Source of the DNA: W0P33-017 sp963640395
GTDB taxonomy: Bacteria; Bacillota; Clostridia; Lachnospirales; Lachnospiraceae
DNA length: 15,434 nucleotides
Assembly (NCBI GenBank): GCA_963640395.1
Contig: CAVHZH010000053.1
Span: 1 to 15,434, forward strand
Direction of reading: 5' to 3'
The position numbers and the translations under genes were made by a program. This document shows positions 6,351-14,181 of this stretch, in pieces. Under the pieces are notes generated by a model. That model ran no database searches and had not been told where the DNA came from. It worked only from the letters and a program-made list of their open reading frames with translations. Each line of letters begins with the position of its first letter. The stretch's first letter is position 1.

Positions 6351-6379
6351 ATTCTAACCTTTCTGCGCAGATTCGTCAA
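6351..6379 (-). promoter_or_regulatory. Promoter of the NRAMP-pxp-acc cluster
   Basis: On the minus strand TTGACG (6374-6379) and TAGAAT (6351-6356) are separated by exactly 17 bases, each matching the sigma-70/sigma-A consensus at five of six positions. Transcription should start near 6344, giving a leader of about 26 bases that contains the AAGGAGG site. A 10-bp palindrome, TCTGCGCAGA (6362-6371), lies in the spacer and could be an operator. Confidence 0.7.
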
Positions 6380-6410
6380 ACAAAAGAATCCGAAAAACTT
6401 ATCTATTACG

Positions 6411-8705
6411 TTATTTCGACTCATACCACATGCGGCTGCGCCTTTTGTGAATGACCAGTGCAAGCAGCGCCAATGCGACTGCCGCGGTAAATACCCACAC
6501 CGCGGGCGGGACATCCGCAATGTGGAAGCAGCGGATATTGATCCACATCTGGTTAATATTTTTTGTCTCCGTCTCGTCAAAATAGCCCATGACTGCTGTC
6601 CGTCCGATGACCTCCTGCGACGGATACTGCGTATAGAGCTGTCTGCCGACCTGTTCCTTCGAGGTATATACAATATAGTCCTCATCCGCATTATCGCCGG
6701 AAAAGAAATAGCCGAGCGGGTAAGCGACCGGATCTGCCTCATCCTCATCTGCGCCGTAGCACCAGTTCAGATAGGAAAAAACCGTATCATCATCCCCACC
6801 CGCGATCGCAGACGTATATCCGATATAGTACATATTGCGCACGACGTTGTCCGGGCGTGAGAGGAAGTTGACAAAAGCCTCTGCCGCAGCCTGCTTTTTT
6901 GCATCACCCGCGATGCCCTTTTTCAACATCATCCAGCCGTCAAACCAGAGATTGGTGCACTCTTTGGGAACCGCATAGGAAAGATACACGCCATCCTCCT
7001 CTGCCTGATCCATCGCATAGACCGCATCGCCGGACCACTGATAGCTACCCACGATCTTGCCGGTGACCATATCTGCTTTTCCGCTATCGGTCTCTAATGC
7101 ATAGATATTACCCATCATGTGCTGCAGCAGCCGCTCCACCTCACTGATCGTCTCAGGCGACACATCATTCATGATCTGCGTGAGCTTTTCCTGATAATCG
7201 GGATCATCCAGAAACTCCTCTGCCGTCAGCTCATTCGCACGCAAATAACCAAGCGCTGCAAAATAGGTGTCACGCACGTTGTCCTTGAGCGTCAGCTGGC
7301 GGCGGAATCTGGAATTGTCAAACACCGCCCATGTCGATGCCTCTTCCTCGGTCATCATTTCCGGATTGTACAGCACGCCCGTCGTTCCCCACATATAGCA
7401 TGCCGCATAGCGATCCCACGCCTCGCCGCCGATCTCATTTTCGGCAAATACATCTGCGATATAGGGTGAAACGCCGCGGACATAATAGTTATTTTCGTCC
7501 GTTTCATCAAAAAACTGATCGGAAAACGGTTCTGCCATGCCCTCGGATATGAGCTTCATCATCATATAATCGGACGGGCATACCAGATCGTAGGTATCCC
7601 CGAGCGTCAACTGGTTGTACAGATCCTCGTTTGTTCCGGCACACGAATACTCGACACGCACACGCTGTCCGGTCGTCTCATAATACCACTGCTCAAAATC
7701 CTTATACATCGGGTTTACACCGAGAATCTCTGCCCCGTTGTCGAGCTCGATCAGTTCATCTTCGTCCCAGCCGCCTAAATCAATATACTCCTCCCAGTTG
7801 CACACACGAAGGACGATTTCGTCGTCCGCTGCCTTTGCCGTCGTGGGTGATACTACTAAGCCCGCTGTCAAGACTGTAAAAAAAAGCCCCACGGAGAACA
7901 TCAGCTTCTGTGTTTTCTTTTTTGCCGCCACATTTATGCCGACGACAATCAGTATCACGACTACAAAAATGACGGTAGACAACGCCCACAGCGCGGTCTT
8001 GATCTCGGTCTGTGAGCCCTTCGTCGCATTGACGACATACGTGCTGATCGTATCGAACGTCGCGGGCTTGGTGTAGCTGGCGATAAAATAATCATCGAGT
8101 GACAGCGTCAGCGCCAGCGCAAAGCCGGATACGATACCGGAGGAAATCTGCGGCAGCACGACCTTTGTCAGCGCCTGCGTCGGTGTCGCGCCCAGATCCA
8201 TTGCAGCCTCGTACAGACTCGAATCCATCTGCTTTAATTTCGGGATGACAGACAGATATACAAACGGTGCAGACAGCACCACATGTCCGACGACAAGCGG
8301 TACAAACGTGCTCTTATCCATGCCGCACACGACAACGAGGGCGATGCACACCGAAAAACCGGTCACGACATCCGCATTGACGACCGGTACTTCATTGACT
8401 GCCGCGATCGCGCCACCGGCAAGCGGTCCGGAATAAAAGCCTCCGATCGCGCCGAGTGTGCCGAGCACCGTTGCGATAGCTGCCGAACCAAACGCGAGCG
8501 CCAGCGTTCCGAAAATCATGCTCCGCAGCTCAGGATTCTGCACGAGCGTCTGATAATTTTCCATCGAAAATCCACGGATCGCCCCGATCGTCGTGGATGT
8601 CGTAAAGCTATATACCATCAGCACCAGAATCGGCAGATAGATCAGTAGCAGCAAAATACCGATATAGATACGCGCCAGATGCTTTTTATTTCCTGTATTT
8701 CTCAT
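6411..8705 (-). CDS. potCD: Polyamine ABC transporter permease fused to substrate-binding protein (PotC-PotD)
   Basis: A 764-residue fusion. Residues 1 to about 262 are a PotC permease with six likely membrane helices and the EAA loop EAAMDLGATPTQALTKVVLP (166-185) that contacts the ATPase. Residues 264-292 look like an internal signal peptide: KKK, a hydrophobic run, then TTAKA before ADDE. Residues 293 to about 728 are a PotD-like spermidine/putrescine-binding domain with NWEEYID (303-309), PSDYMMMKL, YQWSGDAVYA (555-564) and WFDGWMM (587-593). A final hydrophobic segment (735-752) followed by HKRRSR resembles a membrane anchor with a cytosolic tail. The start overlaps the potB stop by 4 bases (ATGA), indicating translational coupling. 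Such fusions are known in Firmicutes. Polyamine import is confident; the exact polyamine is not. Confidence 0.94.
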   Translation of the reverse strand: MRNTGNKKHLARIYIGILLLLIYLPILVLMVYSFTTSTTIGAIRGFSMENYQTLVQNPELRSMIFGTLALAFGSAAIATVLGTLGAIGGFYSGPLAGGAIAAVNEVPVVNADVVTGFSVCIALVVVCGMDKSTFVPLVVGHVVLSAPFVYLSVIPKLKQMDSSLYEAAMDLGATPTQALTKVVLPQISSGIVSGFALALTLSLDDYFIASYTKPATFDTISTYVVNATKGSQTEIKTALWALSTVIFVVVILIVVGINVAAKKKTQKLMFSVGLFFTVLTAGLVVSPTTAKAADDEIVLRVCNWEEYIDLGGWDEDELIELDNGAEILGVNPMYKDFEQWYYETTGQRVRVEYSCAGTNEDLYNQLTLGDTYDLVCPSDYMMMKLISEGMAEPFSDQFFDETDENNYYVRGVSPYIADVFAENEIGGEAWDRYAACYMWGTTGVLYNPEMMTEEEASTWAVFDNSRFRRQLTLKDNVRDTYFAALGYLRANELTAEEFLDDPDYQEKLTQIMNDVSPETISEVERLLQHMMGNIYALETDSGKADMVTGKIVGSYQWSGDAVYAMDQAEEDGVYLSYAVPKECTNLWFDGWMMLKKGIAGDAKKQAAAEAFVNFLSRPDNVVRNMYYIGYTSAIAGGDDDTVFSYLNWCYGADEDEADPVAYPLGYFFSGDNADEDYIVYTSKEQVGRQLYTQYPSQEVIGRTAVMGYFDETETKNINQMWINIRCFHIADVPPAVWVFTAAVALALLALVIHKRRSRMWYESK

Positions 8706-9499
8706 AATAGCGCACCTCCTCTGCCTGTGCTGTCATCACTATAGCGGTCCGTCACCAGTGTAAAGATCAGGATAATGAGCAGCAGGATCAATGCGATCAT
8801 CGAACCGTTGTGCCAGTCGTAAGCGCTGAAATAGCTTCCGATCAGACTACCCATAATGTAGGTGCTGTTGTAGAGCATATCGAGCACGACATAGTTCGTC
8901 ATGGACGGCAAAAATACCATCACAACACCGCTGATAATACCCGGCACAGACAACGGTAATGTCACCTTTAAAAAGATCTGCACAGGATCCGCACCGAGAT
9001 CCGCAGCCGCCTCGAGCAGACTATGGTCGAGCTTGCACAGCGTGGTATACATCGGCAGGATCATAAACGGCAGGAAGTCATACGTCATGCCGATGATCGA
9101 ATTGAAAAACGGAAAATATGCCAGATTTCCCTCTAATAGTGTCAGAATCTCCTTGAGTGCCGTGATGCGCAGCGTGAAATTGATCCACATCGGCAGCACA
9201 AACATAACGACAATCACGTTTTTCTGTTTCCACTCACTCTGCGACAGAATATATGCCACCGGATAGGCGAGCAACAGACATACAGCCGTCGTCACGACCG
9301 CGATCGCGAAGCTGTAGCAGAGCGTTCCGATCGTATTCGGGCTCGTAAAAAATCCAACCAGATTGTCAACGGAAAAGTGTCCCTCCCCGTTTGTAAACGC
9401 ATAATAAATAATCACAAGCAGCGGCAGCGCCACAAAGCAGGTCAGAAAAAGACCGTAGGGGACTGCCAGCTGTTTTCTGGAAAAATGTAATCCTCTCAT
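8702..9499 (-). CDS. potB: Polyamine ABC transporter permease PotB
   Basis: A 265-residue inner-membrane permease with about six hydrophobic helices, close to the usual PotB length. The cytoplasmic coupling loop LLEAAADLGADPVQIFLKVTLP contains the EAA motif that docks on PotA. It forms the translocation channel with the PotC half of the downstream fusion. The ATG lies 13 bases after the potA stop, and AGGAGAG overlaps the potA end. The gene overlaps potCD by 4 bases, so potA, potB and potCD form one tightly coupled operon. Confidence 0.94.
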   Translation of the reverse strand: MRGLHFSRKQLAVPYGLFLTCFVALPLLVIIYYAFTNGEGHFSVDNLVGFFTSPNTIGTLCYSFAIAVVTTAVCLLLAYPVAYILSQSEWKQKNVIVVMFVLPMWINFTLRITALKEILTLLEGNLAYFPFFNSIIGMTYDFLPFMILPMYTTLCKLDHSLLEAAADLGADPVQIFLKVTLPLSVPGIISGVVMVFLPSMTNYVVLDMLYNSTYIMGSLIGSYFSAYDWHNGSMIALILLLIILIFTLVTDRYSDDSTGRGGALL

Positions 9500-9512
9500 T
9501 CTTTCTCTCCTG

Positions 9513-10952
9513 CTATTTTTTCAGTGTAAAGGTCAGCTTCTCCTCCGGGATCACAAGGCTGACATAGTCGCCCATATTCCACAGATCCTCCTCGCTGACA
9601 ATCAGGTCGGTCTCCTCCCCGGTACGCACGACATACCGGTAGTGATCTCCGATATAGATCAGGTTGATAATATGTCCGCAGACGATACCTGCGTTCTCAT
9701 CATCGCTCATTTCGATGTCACGCGGCCGGATCGTAACGATCACCTTGAGTTTTTTATGGTCGATCTCATTGCCGTGTGCATCGCAAAGTACGCCGCCTAT
9801 CTCCTTTGCACCCGGAATCAGCGACTTTACATCATAGTTCAACGCACCGTCTAAAACCGTGAGCCGGTAATTCTCATCCACGCCGGACTCCAGCTTATTT
9901 AACGAGTGCTCCGCCTTCATCAGATGGATGCCCTCCGGCTCTACACACAAGCCAACCTGTGCACCGGTCTGCGCTTTTTTCGTCGTCTGGATCACAAGCT
10001 CATTTTTACCGCTAAGCACCGTAATCTCATAGTGAACGCCCTTAAAGACCACACTGACTACTTCGCCCCTGATCATGCCATCCTCCGGCTTTGTGATCAG
10101 GATATCCTCCGGGCGGACGACCACATCCACCATCGTCCCGTGCGGCAAATCGTCCACGCATGCAAATTCCGCACCGCAGAAACGCACAGTCAGTGGATCG
10201 GTAATGATGCCGTTAAAGATATTGCTCTCGCCGATAAAATCGGCAACAAATGCATTGTTCGGCTCGTTGTAGATGTCCTCTGGCGTGCCGACATGCTGGA
10301 TTCTGCCCTCACTCATAACGACGATCTTGTCGGACATCGTGAGCGCCTCCTCCTGGTCATGGGTCACATAAATAAAGGTGATGCCGAGCCTTTCATGCAT
10401 TTCCTTCAGCTCCAGCTGCATCTCCTTTCTCATTTTCAGATCAAGCGCACCGAGCGGCTCATCAAGCAGCAGGATCTGCGGCTCATTGACCAGCGCACGG
10501 GCGATCGCGATACGCTGCTGCTGTCCACCCGAAAGTGTCTGCACCCGGCGCGTCTCAAAGCCCTCGAGATCTACCATCTCAAGCGCGCGCTTGACCTTCT
10601 TTATAATTTCAGCCTTCGGGAGCTTTTTCAGCTTCAGACCGAACGCAATATTGTCAAAAATGTTCAAATGGGGAAAAAGGGCATAACGCTGGAACACGGT
10701 ATTGATCGGCCGCACGTTTGCCGGAAGTCTGGTGATATCTTCACCGTTCAAAAGAATTTCTCCGCCGGTCGGTGCGTCAAAGCCCGCCAGCATCCGCAGT
10801 GTGGTCGTCTTGCCACAGCCTGAGGGTCCCAAAAAGGTGACAAACTCTCCTCTTTTGATGGTCAGGTTAAAATCATCTACCGCTGTAAAGCCGTCCTCGA
10901 ACGTGCGCGACAGATGTTTAAACTCCAAGATGTTTTCAGATACTTTTTCCAA
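9513..10952 (-). CDS. potA: Polyamine ABC transporter ATPase PotA with two TOBE-like units
   Basis: A 479-residue ATPase that powers spermidine/putrescine import. Visible motifs are Walker A GPSGCGKT (42-49), the Q-loop around Q89, signature LSGGQ (140-144), Walker B ILLLDEP (160-166) and the H-loop His (198). The protein is about 100 residues longer than usual PotA. A TOBE-like unit follows RPED (280-283, to about 346) and a second similar unit follows RPRD (409-412, to about 476), suggesting duplication of the regulatory domain. The start codon is TTG, with GGAGGAG 9 bases upstream. It heads the pot operon behind a leader with a terminator-like hairpin. MalK/UgpC-type sugar ATPases look similar, but the potB/potCD neighbours settle the assignment. 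Confidence 0.94.
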   Translation of the reverse strand: MEKVSENILEFKHLSRTFEDGFTAVDDFNLTIKRGEFVTFLGPSGCGKTTTLRMLAGFDAPTGGEILLNGEDITRLPANVRPINTVFQRYALFPHLNIFDNIAFGLKLKKLPKAEIIKKVKRALEMVDLEGFETRRVQTLSGGQQQRIAIARALVNEPQILLLDEPLGALDLKMRKEMQLELKEMHERLGITFIYVTHDQEEALTMSDKIVVMSEGRIQHVGTPEDIYNEPNNAFVADFIGESNIFNGIITDPLTVRFCGAEFACVDDLPHGTMVDVVVRPEDILITKPEDGMIRGEVVSVVFKGVHYEITVLSGKNELVIQTTKKAQTGAQVGLCVEPEGIHLMKAEHSLNKLESGVDENYRLTVLDGALNYDVKSLIPGAKEIGGVLCDAHGNEIDHKKLKVIVTIRPRDIEMSDDENAGIVCGHIINLIYIGDHYRYVVRTGEETDLIVSEEDLWNMGDYVSLVIPEEKLTFTLKK

Positions 10953-10974
10953 TTTAACTATCTCCTCCTCTTGT

Positions 10975-11005
10975 AAAAATCAGACCGGTCTGATACCCCG
11001 GTCTG
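10975..11005 (-). promoter_or_regulatory. Terminator-like hairpin (attenuator candidate) in the pot leader
   Basis: Read on the minus strand, CAGACCGG (11005-10998) pairs with CCGGTCTG (10988-10981) around a 9-base loop, followed by ATTTTTAC. The same bases also form a 16-bp palindrome, ATCAGACCGGTCTGAT (10979-10994), because CAGACCGG occurs twice in tandem. Two exclusive structures are therefore possible, or the palindrome could be a protein-binding operator. It sits between the likely promoter and the potA ribosome binding site, where attenuators are found. Confidence 0.5.
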
Positions 11006-11038
11006 TTTCCCGATTAAATGGCAAAAACCATTGGAAGT

Positions 11039-11067
11039 AGTGTAGCATAAAAAAAGGGCGGTGACAA
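11039..11067 (-). promoter_or_regulatory. Likely pot operon promoter overlapping the fucU terminator
   Basis: On the minus strand TTGTCA (11062-11067, five of six consensus) and TACACT (11039-11044, four of six) are separated by 17 bases. The -35 box lies inside the fucU terminator hairpin. Start of transcription would be near 11032, giving a leader of about 80 bases before potA that includes a small AATGG/CCATT hairpin (11017-11032) and the attenuator-like structure. Confidence 0.45.
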
Positions 11068-11085
11068 TGCATCACCGTCCTTTTT
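11051..11085. terminator. Intrinsic terminator after fucU
   Basis: A 14-bp stem pairs 11051-11064 with 11072-11085, with one G-T wobble, around the 7-base loop CAATGCA. The stem is flanked by an A-run and a T-run, so it can terminate in both directions. On the minus strand it starts 23 bases after the fucU stop and ends with a run of seven T residues. It closes the fucI-fucU transcript. Confidence 0.9.
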
Positions 11086-11108
11086 AGGGAGAATTTTTCA
11101 ATCCTTTT

Positions 11109-11564
11109 TTAATTAAATACGACGCCTTTACGAAGAATGATATTCGCGTAGATCGCCGTTTCACTCGTCATGATAACGACCTTTGATTTTGCTCTGGTCT
11201 TGTCATAGAAATCCCACTTGTTGATCTCCTCAAAGCATGCATCGCCACGCTCGTCATGCTTTGCAACGATCTCCTTGTAGGTATCCCAGATAGGAGTCTT
11301 GGCATCGTCGCCCGGCTCTACTGCCATCAGTGTACAGGGCGGAACCATCACTCCGTCCGCATTCGGATAAGTATCCAGCGGCATTACCTGAAGGATCGCA
11401 TCCAGAATCTCCGGCACACCATGTCCATCCATGCGGATGACCTGTGTGTCAAATGAATGTCCGGGGAAATTGCCATCTCCGATTGTCAATTCGTCGGTAT
11501 GTCCCATCTCAGCCAGAACCTTTAACAGCTCCGGTGATAAAATCGGCGGTATTCCTTTTAACAT
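11109..11564 (-). CDS. fucU: L-fucose mutarotase (FucU, RbsD/FucU family)
   Basis: A 151-residue protein of the RbsD/FucU family, which interconverts the alpha and beta anomers of fucose so that the isomerase receives its preferred form. It aligns with E. coli FucU from the first residues (MLKGIPPILSPELLKVLAEMGHTDEL), including the conserved His22. IGDGNFPGHS and the C-terminal YANIILRKGVV follow the family pattern. It is about 11 residues longer than the E. coli protein because of an insertion around 67-90. AGGAGG lies 9 bases before the ATG. It follows fucI by 18 bases in the same transcript, and a strong terminator follows it. Confidence 0.95.
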   Translation of the reverse strand: MLKGIPPILSPELLKVLAEMGHTDELTIGDGNFPGHSFDTQVIRMDGHGVPEILDAILQVMPLDTYPNADGVMVPPCTLMAVEPGDDAKTPIWDTYKEIVAKHDERGDACFEEINKWDFYDKTRAKSKVVIMTSETAIYANIILRKGVVFN

Positions 11565-11582
11565 ATGTCTTATCCTCCTAAA

Positions 11583-13391
11583 TTAGCGAATCGTCTTATA
11601 TAAAGGTCCGTATGCAGCACATGCACGGAAGTCCTGTCCTTCCTTATCTGCGCCGAATGCGTTCCATGCGGTCGGACGATATACGTCAGCATCGGGAACA
11701 TTGTGCATACATACAGGGATACGCAGCATAGATGCCATCGTGATAAGATCTGCACCGATATGTCCGTAGCTGATCGCGCCGTGGTTCGCACCCCAGTTGT
11801 TCATTACATCGTAAGCGGTCTTGAACGGAGATCCGTCAATGCCGTCTGTACGAGGAGCAAACCATGTACAAGGCCATGTATAGTCGGTACGCTTCCATAA
11901 CTTATCAGAAACCTCCTCAGGCAGATCAACGGTCCAGCCCTCTACGATCTGTAATACAGGTCCAAGGTTCTTTACAATGTTCAGACGGATCATGGTAGCG
12001 GGCATCTCTGTCTTTGTCTCAAAACGTGCAGAGTATCCGGCACCGCGGAAATATCCGTTATCAGCAGGACACCACTCAACTGCATCCATCATCTTCTCGA
12101 TATCCGCATCTGTGACATCAAACCACTTTTTCATAACAGGCTTGCCGTCCTCATCGGTACATACGCCGGAAGCGTCCAGACAGCAGGAACCGGAGTTGAT
12201 CAGATGGATGAATCCGTCTGCCTCTTTTGCCTTGCCCTCGATGTCATATCCGGTCACACGCTTTACAGCATCTCCTGACCAGTAGGTACGAACATCTGCG
12301 AACATCTGTGCACGGTTGGTCAGCAGGTTCATGAACATCATGCCGGCACCGTTTAATGTATCGTTCTCTGTAGCTAATGTAAACGGCTCTCTTGCTCCGT
12401 TCCAGTCGAAGGATGTATTTAAGATCGCCTCAGGGAAATCACAGTTCGGCCAGTGATCGGTCCACTGTCTCTGACCCTGGAAACCACCACAGATCGCATT
12501 GTGTCCAACAGCTTCCTCGCCGCAGCCTTCCGGAAGATCGGGGTTGCCCTGATACAGATCCTTGATGATAACTGCCATCTTTGCAGTGAACTCCCAGTCC
12601 TTTTCCTTCTGCTCGTCAGACTTCTTAACGAAATCAGGGTTCTTATCAAAGCCCTGCTTTGCATATTTCTTGATCCATGCAAGTGCCTTCTGGTACTCAT
12701 CCTCATTGTAGATATGTTCTTCCATACGACGAAGGATCTCTACCTCATCAACAGACTCTACACGCATACCAAGATACTCCTCAAAGAAGTCGTGGTTGAT
12801 GATAGATCCGCCGATACCCATACACTGGGAACCGATCTGTAAGTAAGACTTGTCTCTCATGGTAGCTGCTGCGACTGCTGCGCGTCCGAAACGAAGCAGC
12901 TTCTCTGTAACGTCAGCAGGGATCGTAGCGTCATCTGCCTCCTGAACATCCTTGCCGTAGATACCGAATGCGGGAAGTCCCTTCTGTGTATAGGTAGCGA
13001 GTACGGATGCCAGATAAACAGCTCCGGGTCTCTCTGTCGCGTTCAGTCCCCATACACCCTTGATCGTCAGCGGGTTCATATCCATTGTCTCTGCGCCGTA
13101 GCACCAGCAGGGTGTTACGGATAATGTGATCGCTACACCTTCCTTGCGGAACTTTGCCTCGCAGGCTGCTGCCTCAGCAACACGACCGATCGTTGTATCT
13201 GCGATGATAACCTTTACCGGCTCACCGTTGGAGTAACGTAAATTCTCCTCATATAATTTCTGAACAGCCTTAGCCATTCCCATTGTCTGATCCTCTAAAG
13301 ACTCACGTACCTTTAAGGGTCCTCTTCTACCGTCAATGCAGGGTCTGATTCCAATGACCGGATAATCACCAATGTATCTGTTCTTTGCCAT
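11583..13391 (-). CDS. fucI: L-fucose isomerase (FucI)
   Basis: A 602-residue enzyme that converts L-fucose to L-fuculose (and often D-arabinose to D-ribulose) in the cytosol, using a divalent metal, usually Mn. It aligns end to end with E. coli FucI (591 residues). The three metal ligands are all present: Glu342 in ATENDTLNG, Asp366 in FADVRTYW and His537 in NWGANHG. Other strong blocks are VIGIRPCIDGRRG (12-24), GFQGQRQWTD (303-312) and LRIPVCMHNV (556-565). The ATG has AAGGAGG 9 bases upstream. It is the first gene of a two-gene unit with fucU. Kinase, aldolase and transporter genes are not in the window, so the rest of fucose catabolism must be encoded elsewhere. Confidence 0.97.
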   Translation of the reverse strand: MAKNRYIGDYPVIGIRPCIDGRRGPLKVRESLEDQTMGMAKAVQKLYEENLRYSNGEPVKVIIADTTIGRVAEAAACEAKFRKEGVAITLSVTPCWCYGAETMDMNPLTIKGVWGLNATERPGAVYLASVLATYTQKGLPAFGIYGKDVQEADDATIPADVTEKLLRFGRAAVAAATMRDKSYLQIGSQCMGIGGSIINHDFFEEYLGMRVESVDEVEILRRMEEHIYNEDEYQKALAWIKKYAKQGFDKNPDFVKKSDEQKEKDWEFTAKMAVIIKDLYQGNPDLPEGCGEEAVGHNAICGGFQGQRQWTDHWPNCDFPEAILNTSFDWNGAREPFTLATENDTLNGAGMMFMNLLTNRAQMFADVRTYWSGDAVKRVTGYDIEGKAKEADGFIHLINSGSCCLDASGVCTDEDGKPVMKKWFDVTDADIEKMMDAVEWCPADNGYFRGAGYSARFETKTEMPATMIRLNIVKNLGPVLQIVEGWTVDLPEEVSDKLWKRTDYTWPCTWFAPRTDGIDGSPFKTAYDVMNNWGANHGAISYGHIGADLITMASMLRIPVCMHNVPDADVYRPTAWNAFGADKEGQDFRACAAYGPLYKTIR

Positions 13392-13421
13392 TCTTCATGT
13401 CCTCCTTATATATGCTATCTT

Positions 13422-13439
13422 GCGCGAACCGTTTCGCGC
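13422..13439. promoter_or_regulatory. LacI-family-type operator in the fucI leader
   Basis: GCGCGAACCGTTTCGCGC is a palindrome with two perfect 7-base arms around a central CG, the layout of LacI/GalR-family operators (GAAACG-TTC core on the minus strand). It lies about 8 to 25 bases downstream of the expected transcription start, a position suited to repression by roadblock. The regulator gene is not in the window. A cre-like CcpA site is the nearest alternative, but the extended GCGC arms argue for a specific fucose regulator. Confidence 0.7.
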
Positions 13440-13453
13440 TCCTGATATTTACA

Positions 13454-13491
13454 ATTATAGCGTTTTTCTTCTGCCATTTCTTGCGCAATAA
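13454..13491 (-). promoter_or_regulatory. fucI promoter with possible activator site
   Basis: The minus strand has a perfect -10 box, TATAAT (13454-13459), predicting a start near 13447. No -35 hexamer is found at the right distance. Instead the palindrome TTCTTGCGCAATAA, centred on TTGCGCAA (13481-13488), is centred about 37 bases upstream of the start. A weak -35 plus a palindrome there suggests an activator-dependent promoter, combined with the downstream LacI-type operator. Confidence 0.55.
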
Positions 13492-13493
13492 TG

Positions 13494-13513
13494 AAAAAAA
13501 ATATGACAATATT
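13494..13513 (-). terminator. Weak terminator candidate after the YczE-like gene
   Basis: On the minus strand AATAT (13513-13509) pairs with ATATT (13504-13500) around TGTC and runs into a long T-tract, 8 bases past the stop codon. The stem is only 5 A-T pairs, so it would be inefficient. Confidence 0.25.
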
Positions 13514-13520
13514 CACCTAT

Positions 13521-14162
13521 TTATTTTTGTACCCATCGCTCATGGATCTTGGAAAAATATGCCACTAACGGACCTAAAAAGAACGCCGTGATGACAGTGC
13601 CGATACCCAGATGCGCCTGCTTCCAACCGATGAACCCGCTGCCGAGTGCTGCGAGGATCACAAGCACACAGACTGCATCCGTGCCGACGCGGAACGCAAA
13701 ATACGGAATCGGAAAACGTTTCGCCAGCCCGAGCGCCAGAAAATCATACGGTGCCACGCCAAGCTCTGCCACCTGATACATCGCAAGCCCAAACGTCAGT
13801 ATGACGAGTGATACTGCCATAATCAGCAGCTGCAGCGGCAGACTAAGCACCGGTGATGCACCGAACATGCCATCCAGTATCCACGTACCGAACTGTACGA
13901 TATAACCGAGCAAAAACAGGTTGATGATCGTACCGAGTCCGATATATTCCCTGCCCCACAATAGCTGGAAGATAAACAGCACCACATTGAGAATCAGCTG
14001 ATATGTCCCAAGTCCCATGCCAAGCCCCTCACTGATTGCCATTGTCGAAGCACAGAACGGATCATTTCCCATCTGGGAAAAGCGCAGCAATGCAACACCT
14101 ATCCCTAAGATCAGATTGCCTAAAATGACCGCTGCCAATTTTCTTTTTGTAACATTTTTCAT
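13521..14162 (-). CDS. YczE/YyaS/YitT-like integral membrane protein
   Basis: A 213-residue membrane protein with about five or six hydrophobic helices, matching the uncharacterised YczE-like family. The two halves look related: MGNDPFCAST near residues 30-40 and LGVAPYDFLA in the second half each follow a hydrophobic helix, as in other members. Function is unknown. Transport or membrane-associated roles have been proposed for the wider family but are not established. The frame extends upstream to 14261, but the start at 14162 is chosen because AAAGGAG lies 7 bases before it and the family's N-terminus begins here. It follows the ABC ATPase by 19 bases, so it is probably co-transcribed with the iron-complex/cobalamin transporter genes. 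Confidence 0.85.
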   Translation of the reverse strand: MKNVTKRKLAAVILGNLILGIGVALLRFSQMGNDPFCASTMAISEGLGMGLGTYQLILNVVLFIFQLLWGREYIGLGTIINLFLLGYIVQFGTWILDGMFGASPVLSLPLQLLIMAVSLVILTFGLAMYQVAELGVAPYDFLALGLAKRFPIPYFAFRVGTDAVCVLVILAALGSGFIGWKQAHLGIGTVITAFFLGPLVAYFSKIHERWVQK

Positions 14163-14181
14163 TTGTCTGCTCCTTTGAAAA

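Noticed and set aside
6380..6410. Terminator after potCD
   Set aside because: Only a 5-bp GATTC/GAATC pairing without a T-run is visible, so readthrough toward the next cluster cannot be excluded and no terminator is called.
6411..8705. Frameshift or assembly error joining potC and potD
   Set aside because: The frame is continuous with a sensible linker resembling a signal peptide, and PotCD fusions are known in Firmicutes.
9906..10823. A 305-codon plus-strand open frame opposite potA
   Set aside because: It is a mirror of the potA coding sequence produced by codon bias, with no ribosome binding site or family resemblance.
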